A stretch of 64,000 nucleotides of DNA. It comes from Croceicoccus marinus. GTDB lineage: Bacteria > Pseudomonadota > Alphaproteobacteria > Sphingomonadales > Sphingomonadaceae. The DNA lies in the NCBI RefSeq assembly GCF_001661675.2, contig NZ_CP019602.1:2257501-2321500 (forward strand). Reading direction: 5' to 3'. Shown here in pieces: positions 57,836-64,000 of the stretch. Position 1 is the stretch's first letter. Every line of letters begins with the position of its first letter. Position numbers and translations under genes: made by a program. The notes under the pieces were generated by a model. That model saw nothing but the letters and a program-made list of their open reading frames with translations. It ran no database searches and was not told where the DNA came from.

Positions 57836-58322
57836 GATCGGAACGCGCGGCCCGCCGCCGCGCCGAAGACGACGGCGTCTTCTCCGTCCGAGAAGTCGTA
57901 GCGCATCTGCGAAGCCGGCTCGAAGCCGCCGCCCGGTTCGACTTCGTAGATCGTGCCGATCCGGCCCATCGGGAATGCCTCGCCCTTGGCGAATTCTACG
58001 CCGGGGCCAAGCTGGACGGCGAAGCCCCACCGCAGATGCACGGCCGCCGCCGCGATCAGCGTGGTCGAATCGACTTCGCCGAACGCGTGTTCCGCCACGA
58101 AGCCCAGGCCCAGCAGTTCGCCGACCCGGTATTCGTGATCGATGCCGAACGTGAAGGCGGTCTCGTCCTCCTCCCTGTTGGCGGTGGAGGCGATCACCAG
58201 CGAGAGATGATGCGGGCCTTCGCCCTCGCCCACCGCTTCCGGCTGCGCATGGGCGGCGCGGGGATGGCCGCGGAAAACGCGCCAGCCGCAATGGCCGCGA
58301 CTGTCAGCGCTGCCAGCCGCAT
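57836..58322 (-). pseudogene. Decayed outer-membrane protein gene with frameshifted signal peptide
   Basis: An ATG at 58322 opens a good signal sequence (MRLAALTVAAIAAGAFSAA). Around 58270 the sense continues only in another frame, where AAHA-QPEAVGEG looks like the cleavage site and VIASTANREEDETAFTFGID to VVFGAAAGRAF is a barrel ending in Phe. One missing base would explain this. There is no stop after AGRAF; the frame runs on antisense through purM. The two lesions suggest a pseudogene; sequencing error cannot be excluded for the frameshift. Confidence 0.7.
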
Positions 58323-58442
58323 GATGCCTGCCCTTGGTGAACGCCCGCGCGCCGCGGGACTTCGCCGGTACCTGGAGCAGGCGCGGTCGCATCGCATCGG
58401 GTGCGGACCGGCTTGCGGCGGGGGAAACCCCGAGGGAGGTGC

Positions 58443-59510
58443 CTATTCGGCCCGCCGCTTTACCGGCCTCGGCACGCCTTCGACATCCTCGCCCAGCGTA
58501 TCGCGCAGATATAGTTCGCGCACGCCGACGAACAGCACCACCAGCAGCGCGCCCGCGAAGAACAGGCCATAGACGCCGAACACCGCGCCCGCGCCCAGGA
58601 TCGCGAACAAGGTCAGGGCGGGCGGGATGTTCACCACTTCGCGGTTGACCAGCGGGGTCAGCAGCCATGCCTCTATCACCCGCACCACCACGAAGCCGAT
58701 CAGCGCATAGGCAAGCACGTCGCCACCCTCCGCCGCCGCGATGCCGATCGCGGGCAGCATGGCGAGCGCGGGGCCGACATACGGCACGAATTCGCTGATC
58801 CCGCCCAGCAGGCCCAGCGCGATGTAATTGTCCACCCCCGCGGCCCATAGCGAGAAGCCGATCAGCACCGCCATCACGCTCATCGTCAGGATCTTGGCCT
58901 TGAGCCAGAGGCGCAGCGCCAGGCTCATCTCGCCGATCGCGCGCTGCATGGCGGGCCGCGCGCCCGGCGGAGTGAGGAGCAATATGCCGCGGCGATAGGG
59001 GCCGGTGTCGACCGCGATGAACATCGCGCCGATCAACACGATCAGGAAGTTGAGCGCCACCTCGCCCGCGCCCGCGGCCAGATCGCCCAGCCGGTCGGCG
59101 ATGGTGCTGCCCGCCAGCGCGGCCTGCGCGGCGCGGACGACCGCCTCGCCCACCGGGGTGCGCGACAGTGCGGCCTCTATGGCGTCGATGGTCTGGGGCA
59201 GGTCGTCGATCATCCCGGCAAGCTGCGTGCCGAACTGCACCGTCAGCAGATAGGCCATCAGCCCCAGCACGCCCAGGCAAGTGGCGATGCCCAGCGCCAG
59301 CGAAATCCCGCGGTGCCGCACGCCGATGCGGCGATAGAGCGATGCGGTCGCGCGAAACGCCGCCGCGCCCAGTAGCGATCCGAACGCCAGCATCAGCAGA
59401 TGGCCCGCACGCCAGAATACGATCAGCAGCGCCGCGATCGCGACCAGATAGGCCAGCCGGCGCAGGAAGGCCTGATCCTCGGGCCGGGGGCGGAAGATCG
59501 GGCCTTTCAC
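58443..59510 (-). CDS. AI-2E family transporter (second copy)
   Basis: 355 residues with 7-8 hydrophobic helices. Family segments are SEFVPYVGPALAMLPAIGIAAAEGG, EAWLLTPLVNREVVNIPPALTLFAIL and a helical middle (GTQLAGMIDDLPQTIDAIEAALSRTPVGEAV). It is a paralogue of the gene at 4154-5365 but has a shorter N-terminus. The substrate is unknown. It is divergent from purN; some alphaproteobacteria keep such a transporter beside purN and hdaA. Confidence 0.88.
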   Translation of the reverse strand: MKGPIFRPRPEDQAFLRRLAYLVAIAALLIVFWRAGHLLMLAFGSLLGAAAFRATASLYRRIGVRHRGISLALGIATCLGVLGLMAYLLTVQFGTQLAGMIDDLPQTIDAIEAALSRTPVGEAVVRAAQAALAGSTIADRLGDLAAGAGEVALNFLIVLIGAMFIAVDTGPYRRGILLLTPPGARPAMQRAIGEMSLALRLWLKAKILTMSVMAVLIGFSLWAAGVDNYIALGLLGGISEFVPYVGPALAMLPAIGIAAAEGGDVLAYALIGFVVVRVIEAWLLTPLVNREVVNIPPALTLFAILGAGAVFGVYGLFFAGALLVVLFVGVRELYLRDTLGEDVEGVPRPVKRRAE

Positions 59511-59672
59511 CGGTGCATCCCCGGCGCGGCCGGCGACAGGCTGCTGCGTGCTTGCCCCGCCATGCGCGCGGCAATAGGAAGGGGCGGCGCGCAGGGCGCG
59601 GTTCTGGGTTCGGGCAACAGCATTGTTTCAGCAAATGATCTTAGGCGACAGGCCGTTCCTGTCCACGGGCAA

Positions 59673-60650
59673 ATGAGCGTGCCCGATATTCGGGCGAAGG
59701 CGCGCGTCGCGGTGCTGATCAGCGGCACGGGCAGCAACATGGCCGCGCTGCTCTATGCCAGCCGCCGCGCGGACTGCCCGTACGAGATCGTGCTGGTCGC
59801 GTCGAACAATCCCGATGCCGGGGGGCTGGCGCTGGCCAAGGCCGAGGGGGTGGCGACCTTCGCCCTGCCGCACAAGGGGATGAAGCGGCCCGAGCACGAT
59901 GCCGCGATGGATGAAGCGCTGCGCGAGGCGGGTGCGGATTATGTCGCGCTGGCGGGCTATATGCGGATCCTGACACCCGAATTCGTGGGGAAATGGGAAG
60001 GCCGCATGGTCAATATCCACCCCTCGCTGCTGCCCAGGTACAAGGGGCTGGACACCCACGCCCGCGCGATCCAGGCGGGCGATGCGCATGGCGGCTGTTC
60101 GGTGCATCTGGTCACGGCGGAGCTGGACGACGGGCCGATCCTGGGACAGACCCCGGTCGCGATCCTGCCCGGCGACACGCCCGACACGCTGGCCGCGCGG
60201 GTGCTTTTTGCCGAGCATCAGCTTTACGCCCGCGCGCTGGAGGAGCTGGTCAGCCGGCCCTATCGCGCGGACTGGCTGCTGCAGCAGGTGAACGCCATCG
60301 CGCTGTCCCTGCCCGAGGCGGAGCGGCGCGAATCGCATGGCAGCCCCGCGTGGAACACCGGCGGGAAGAGCGGCAAGTTCTTCGCCTATTTCAATGACCG
60401 GCATCACGGCGAGCCGCATGTGGCGGTGCTGGTCAAGACGTCGGGCCCGGACGAGCTGGCCGAGATGGTCGCGCGAGATCCCGATATCTGGTTCCGCCCC
60501 GCCTATTACGGCGCGGCCGGCTGGGCGGGGCTGATCCTGAACCGGCCGGGCACCGACTGGGACCACGTGGCCGAATGGGTGGAGCGCAGCTGGCGCGCGG
60601 TAGCGCCCAGGCGGCTGGCAGGGCTGCGCGCCGCGGCGGACGAGTTCTGA
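59673..60650 (+). CDS. purN: PurN glycinamide ribonucleotide formyltransferase fused to an MmcQ/YjbR-like domain
   Basis: 325 residues from the ATG at 59673; PurN alone is about 200. The first part has VLISGTGSNMAALL, NNPDAGG, LAGYMRILTPEF, the catalytic MVNIHPSLLPRYKG and AELDDGPILGQ (catalytic Asp), so formyltransferase activity is expected. After YRADWLLQQVN comes about 115 residues matching the MmcQ/YjbR (DUF419) fold: ALSLPEAERRESHGSPAW, GGKSGKFFAYFNDRH, AYYGAAGWAGLILNRPGTDWDHVAEW and SWRAVAPRRL. No stop or start separates the parts, so a true fusion is likely. Confidence 0.9.
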   Translation: MSVPDIRAKARVAVLISGTGSNMAALLYASRRADCPYEIVLVASNNPDAGGLALAKAEGVATFALPHKGMKRPEHDAAMDEALREAGADYVALAGYMRILTPEFVGKWEGRMVNIHPSLLPRYKGLDTHARAIQAGDAHGGCSVHLVTAELDDGPILGQTPVAILPGDTPDTLAARVLFAEHQLYARALEELVSRPYRADWLLQQVNAIALSLPEAERRESHGSPAWNTGGKSGKFFAYFNDRHHGEPHVAVLVKTSGPDELAEMVARDPDIWFRPAYYGAAGWAGLILNRPGTDWDHVAEWVERSWRAVAPRRLAGLRAAADEF

Positions 60651-60666
60651 TCGGCGCCTAGGGGGC

Positions 60667-60978
60667 CTAGGGGCTGCCTATACTGTCGGCCAGCCAGCTG
60701 AGCAGGCCGAAATTCACCAGCAGCGAGCCGATCCACACCAGCAGGTGCATCGCCTGCTGGTCGGGCGCGGTCATGCGGGTCAGGAAGGATCCCGGCACGG
60801 TCATCGCGTCCAGCACCTGCGGCACCAGCGGATCCATCCAGGCGATCGTGCCGATCAGATGCAGCCCCAGCGCCGCCGACAGGGCAAGGCCGACGACCAG
60901 GTAGATCAGCGCCAGTGTACGCAGCACGGCAAGGCCCCCTCCGATGCCATCGTCCCGTTTCCGGTAAAACGATAGCAA
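60667..60978 (-). CDS. Small membrane protein of unknown function
   Basis: 103 residues with two membrane helices (about 18-45, LAVLRTLALIYLVVGLALSAALGLHLIG, and 78-95, LLVWIGSLLVNFGLLSWL) and a loop between. The ATG at 60978 lies in an AGCAAAG context. No family was recognised; convergent with purN across 16 bases. Confidence 0.65.
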   Translation of the reverse strand: MLSFYRKRDDGIGGGLAVLRTLALIYLVVGLALSAALGLHLIGTIAWMDPLVPQVLDAMTVPGSFLTRMTAPDQQAMHLLVWIGSLLVNFGLLSWLADSIGSP

Positions 60979-61061
60979 AGCAAGGGGGCCCGCGTCATGA
61001 CAAAGCCCGTTCGAAAGTTGAACGCGGCAGTGGGTAAGTCACTTGTCCCGAAACGGGAAGA

Positions 61062-61484
61062 TCAGCCGACGATCTCTTCGGGCTTGAAGAAGAAGTCGAT
61101 TTCGATCTTCGCATTCTCGTCGCTGTCGCTGCCGTGGACCGAGTTGGCTTCGATCGATTCGGCATAGGCCTTGCGGATCGTGCCCTCGTCGGCGTCGGAG
61201 GGGTTGGTCGCGCCCATCACGTCGCGGTTGCGCTTCACGGCGTCTTCGCCTTCCAGCACCTGCACCACGACGGGGCCGCTGATCATGAAGTCGACCAGGT
61301 CGCCGAAGAAGGGGCGTTCGCTGTGAACCGCGTAGAAGCCCTCGGCCTGCTCACGCGACATCTGGATGCGCTTGGACGCGACGACGCGCAGGCCGGCTTC
61401 CTCCAGCATCTTGGTGACCGCGCCGGTCAGGTTGCGGCGGGTGGCATCGGGCTTGATGATCGAAAAGGTGCGGGTAGCCGCCAT
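61062..61484 (-). CDS. ndk: Nucleoside diphosphate kinase
   Basis: 140 residues, the normal length. [16 protein letters not shown], the loop [18 protein letters not shown] and the phospho-acceptor His in [10 protein letters not shown] are canonical. It equilibrates NTP pools using ATP. Upstream (61485-61774) no gene is visible. Confidence 0.96.
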   Translation of the reverse strand: MAATRTFSIIKPDATRRNLTGAVTKMLEEAGLRVVASKRIQMSREQAEGFYAVHSERPFFGDLVDFMISGPVVVQVLEGEDAVKRNRDVMGATNPSDADEGTIRKAYAESIEANSVHGSDSDENAKIEIDFFFKPEEIVG

Positions 61485-61774
61485 GATGATTGTCCTTTGC
61501 GTGAAATCCGTGCGCGTCCTTTGGCCGGCGGTAAGGATCCGGCCGGGCGCGCGATGCCCGCGCCTCTAGCCGCGCGGGCACGGGGGCACAAGCCCCGCGT
61601 GGCGGCGGGCCCGCATCGCGCCGCCGCGCAAAGGGCGACGCGGGCGCGACCGGCCTTGTTGCATTGCGGCAACAGTCTGGAAGTGCTTGCCAAATCGGGC
61701 GGAACGACCGGCGCCGCCAGCGATTGTCGCGGGTGATGGGGGAACATCGAACAATGATAAGCAGGAATAGAAGT

Positions 61775-62371
61775 ATGAATACCAAGACAGCCCTTATGAT
61801 CGCAGGCGGCGCGCTTCTTCTGCCCGCACAGGCTTTCGCACAGGAAGCGCCCGACGGCACCGACGCGTTCGGCTTCGAGCCCTATGTCGCGGTTGGCGGC
61901 GGCTATGACGTCTATGACCGGAACGAGGAAATTCGCGACCTGGGCATCGACGACACCACCGAAGGTGCGCTGATCACCGGCACCGTCGGCGCGAACGTGC
62001 CGCTGGGCCCGCTGTTCGTCGGCGCCGAGGGCTTCGGCTCCTACGGTTTCGGCGACATCGACTGGGAATATGGCGCCGCGGGCCGTTTCGGCGCGCGCAT
62101 GGGCGAGACCGGCATGATCTTCGGCCGCGTCGGCTATATGTGGGTCGAGGGCGAGAACAATTTCGACAATGATTTCATCGACACCGATGGCGGTCCCAGC
62201 ACGCGCGACCGCGACGGCGTGTTCTATGGCATCGGCGCCGAGATGGGCACCAAGGACATCGGCCTGGGCGGCCTGACCGGCGAGAGCGGCGTGCGCCTTC
62301 GCTTTGGCGTCGACACGTTCAAGGACTTCGAATCGTTCCGTCCCAACGCGGCGGTCGTGTTCCAGTTCTGA
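61775..62371 (+). CDS. Outer-membrane beta-barrel (opacity-like porin family) protein
   Basis: 198 residues from the ATG at 61775, preceded by AGGAA. The signal peptide MNTKTALMIAGGALLLPAQA is cut at AFA-QEA. The mature part is a small eight-strand barrel with alternating hydrophobic residues (YVAVGGGYDVYDRNEEI, GTVGANVPLGPLFVGAEGFG, MIFGRVGYMWVEGE) and ends VVFQF with the terminal Phe. It probably stabilises the envelope or binds ligands; no specific role can be inferred. Confidence 0.85.
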   Translation: MNTKTALMIAGGALLLPAQAFAQEAPDGTDAFGFEPYVAVGGGYDVYDRNEEIRDLGIDDTTEGALITGTVGANVPLGPLFVGAEGFGSYGFGDIDWEYGAAGRFGARMGETGMIFGRVGYMWVEGENNFDNDFIDTDGGPSTRDRDGVFYGIGAEMGTKDIGLGGLTGESGVRLRFGVDTFKDFESFRPNAAVVFQF

Positions 62372-62394
62372 TCGCTGACATCAGCCAGTCGAAC

Positions 62395-62428
62395 CGGCCC
62401 GCATGCCCCACGGCATGCGGGCCGTTTT
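62395..62428 (+). terminator. Intrinsic terminator after the outer-membrane protein gene
   Basis: A perfect 13-bp stem, CGGCCCGCATGCC (62395-62407) with GGCATGCGGGCCG (62412-62424), has loop CCAC and is followed by TTTT (62425-62428). Confidence 0.88.
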
Positions 62429-62466
62429 CGTAAGGATCGTATTCGTAGGGATCGTTTTCTTCAGGA

Positions 62467-62904
62467 TCAGGGCCCCTCGCGCCAGCGGCCGGACGAATCC
62501 TGGCTCCAGTAATGGCGCTCTACCTTCTCCTGCTGGCCCAGGGCGCGCCAGCAGCTTCGCGCATCGGCGATGGTCGCCTCGTTGAACAGCAGCAGCGCGC
62601 GGTCGAAATCCAGCGCCTCGTCCCGCCACTGCCCGTCGGCCAGCGCGACGATCGCCGCCGCATTGGCGGCGCCGGGCGCATCGCCGATCAGCACCGGCTG
62701 GCGCGCATCGTCCTCTCCCCCCGCTTCGCCATTGGCGAGGAAGCCGGGCGCTTCCCACAACCGGCGAGAAATCGCGCTGCGCTGGGCGGGATCGGCGCTG
62801 ACCACCATCATGCGCTGACCCGCGCCGAGGGCCTTGCCCGCCAGCATCGCGAGCGCGGCCTCGGCGCTGTCGCGCGTCAGATGGTAGAAATCGACTCGCG
62901 CCAC
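62467..62904 (-). CDS. holC: DNA polymerase III chi subunit
   Basis: 145 residues. MARVDFYHLTRDSAEAALAMLAGKAL at the start, MMVVSADPAQRSAISRRLWEA and the C-terminal helix DFDRALLLFNEATIADARSCWRAL follow the chi pattern. It links the clamp loader to single-strand binding protein. Downstream of pepA by 26 bases on the same strand, the usual pepA-holC pairing. Confidence 0.9.
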   Translation of the reverse strand: MARVDFYHLTRDSAEAALAMLAGKALGAGQRMMVVSADPAQRSAISRRLWEAPGFLANGEAGGEDDARQPVLIGDAPGAANAAAIVALADGQWRDEALDFDRALLLFNEATIADARSCWRALGQQEKVERHYWSQDSSGRWREGP

Positions 62905-62930
62905 GAGCGCCAGCTCACCCGTTCAGCCAG

Positions 62931-64000
62931 TCAGCCGTTCAGCGTGTCGCGCACCAGCCGGTCGAGCAGGCGCACGCCATATCCCGTCGCGCCCTTGTCC
63001 CAGGTCGCGCCGGGCTTGTCGGCCCAGACCATGCCCGCGATGTCGAGATGCGCCCAGGGCGTATCGTTCTCGATGAAGCGCTGCAGGAACTGCGCCGCGG
63101 TGATCGAGCCGCCATAGCGCGGGCCGACGTTCTTCATGTCGGCGATCGGCGAATCGAGCAGCTTGTCGTATTCGGCGGCCAGCGGGAAACGCCACAGCTT
63201 CTCGCCCACGGTCCTGCCCGCGGCGGTCAGCGCGTCGGACAGCTCGTCATTGTTCGAGAACAGGCCGCCATGCTCCTTGCCCAGCGAGATCAGGATCGCG
63301 CCGGTCAGCGTGGCGAGGTCGACGATCTTCGCGGGCTTGTACGTCTGCTGCACCCAGGTCAGCGCGTCGCACAGCACCAGCCGGCCTTCCGCGTCGGTAT
63401 TGATGACCTCGATCGTCTGGCCCGACATCGACGTCACCACGTCGCCGGGGCGCTGGGCATTGGCGTCGGGCATGTTCTCGGTCAGGCCGCACACGCCCAC
63501 GACATTCGCCTTGGCCTTGCGCGTGGCAAGCGCCAGCATCGTGCCCGCGACGGCGCCCGCGCCGCCCATGTCCCACTTCATCTCCTCCATCCCGGCGGCG
63601 GGCTTGATGCTGATGCCGCCCGAATCGAAGGTCACGCCCTTGCCGACGAAGGCCAGCGGAGCCTCGTCCCCGCCGCCCTTCCAGTGCATCGCGATGATGC
63701 GCGCGGGGCGGTCCGCGCTGCCCTGCGCCACGCCCAGCAGCGCGCCCATGCCCAACTCGGTCATTTCCTCGACCGTCAGCACCGTGATCTCGATCCCGGT
63801 GCCTTCCAGCCGCGCCTTGCAGCGTTCGACGAAGCTTTCGGGATAGATCTTGTTGGCAGGCTCGCTCACCAGCTCGCGCGTGAATTCGACGCCGGTGGCG
63901 ACGGCATCGGCGTCGGTCCAGGCCGCTTCGGTGCCCGACGGCGCGCCGGTGACGACGATCTCGGTCAGCGAGGGCTTCTGCTCGTCCTTCAGCTTCGTGC
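62931..64000 (-). CDS. pepA: Leucyl aminopeptidase (M17), 5' end cut by the window edge
   Basis: At least 356 residues; the frame is open to the right-hand edge, so the start lies outside. The metal and catalytic motifs are visible: [31 protein letters not shown] and [16 protein letters not shown]. The C-terminal segment [23 protein letters not shown] ([17 protein letters not shown]) and [14 protein letters not shown] are standard. It releases N-terminal amino acids using two metal ions in a hexameric cytosolic enzyme. Followed by holC. Confidence 0.94.
   Translation of the reverse strand, partial: TKLKDEQKPSLTEIVVTGAPSGTEAAWTDADAVATGVEFTRELVSEPANKIYPESFVERCKARLEGTGIEITVLTVEEMTELGMGALLGVAQGSADRPARIIAMHWKGGGDEAPLAFVGKGVTFDSGGISIKPAAGMEEMKWDMGGAGAVAGTMLALATRKAKANVVGVCGLTENMPDANAQRPGDVVTSMSGQTIEVINTDAEGRLVLCDALTWVQQTYKPAKIVDLATLTGAILISLGKEHGGLFSNNDELSDALTAAGRTVGEKLWRFPLAAEYDKLLDSPIADMKNVGPRYGGSITAAQFLQRFIENDTPWAHLDIAGMVWADKPGATWDKGATGYGVRLLDRLVRDTLNG

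Noticed and set aside
56701..59634. Open frame of 977 codons on the - strand
   Set aside because: It runs antisense through purM and through the AI-2E gene in another frame. Only a middle section (about 57840-58270) has protein character, that of the decayed outer-membrane gene. The length is a GC-rich artefact.

Overview
The window is GC-rich, gene-dense DNA from an alphaproteobacterium, most likely order Sphingomonadales (an Erythrobacteraceae/Sphingomonadaceae-type genome). The main reasons are a complete PhyR-NepR-EcfG general stress response locus with two perfect GGAAC-N16-CGTT promoters, a TonB receptor paired with a PepSY membrane protein, and an HdaA homologue next to purM/purN and a DUF2794 gene. 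The family-level placement is inference. No rRNA, tRNA or CRISPR array was recognised.

Layout. 0-4.1 kb: stress-response core, with phyR, a divergent CHASE-HWE histidine kinase, and nepR-ecfG. 4.1-11 kb: AI-2E transporter, Fe superoxide dismutase, a dicarboxylate-type symporter, glmM, thiD and a LOG-family protein. 11-14.3 kb: TonB receptor and PepSY protein behind a possible Fur box. 14.4-18.9 kb: a hybrid kinase translationally coupled to a REC-PAS-GGDEF-EAL protein. 18.9-23.5 kb: metallophosphoesterase, two MscS-type channels, trmL and a small membrane protein. 23.6-30.3 kb: a seven-gene module in which a single-domain response regulator, a YaiO-like outer-membrane protein, a HEAT-repeat membrane protein and a processive GT2 synthase run head-on into a CHASE3 hybrid kinase, a response regulator and an HPt protein. 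It looks like phosphorelay-controlled polysaccharide synthesis and export, and is the best candidate for an under-described system here. 30.4-37.1 kb: a glycan-degradation cluster (GH3 lipoprotein, serine-hydrolase lipoprotein, GH9) with a LacI-type operator before GH3. 37.4-46.2 kb: an accessory, stress-flavoured region with YsnF/PRC-barrel proteins, a DUF892 ferritin-like protein, two paralogous Crp/Fnr-type regulators and a fatty-acid desaturase. It ends in a HisKA_2/HWE-type kinase gene cut in two by a complete 1307-bp IS5-type element. 46.5-64 kb: mostly housekeeping (glmS, glmU, gph, cysE, hdaA, purM, purN fused to an MmcQ/YjbR-like domain, ndk, holC, pepA), plus a decayed outer-membrane protein gene beside purM.

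How it fits together. The stress core is autoregulated: phyR and nepR-ecfG each have a perfect EcfG promoter, and the latter is a near-palindrome that could also fire toward the divergent kinase. A second HWE-type kinase, of the class that feeds PhyR, has been lost to the IS. The exact joint can be read: 22-bp inverted repeats, a 3-bp duplication, and an open frame restored through the H-box when the IS is removed. GlmS, GlmM and GlmU together supply UDP-GlcNAc, a plausible but unproven donor for the GT2 synthase.
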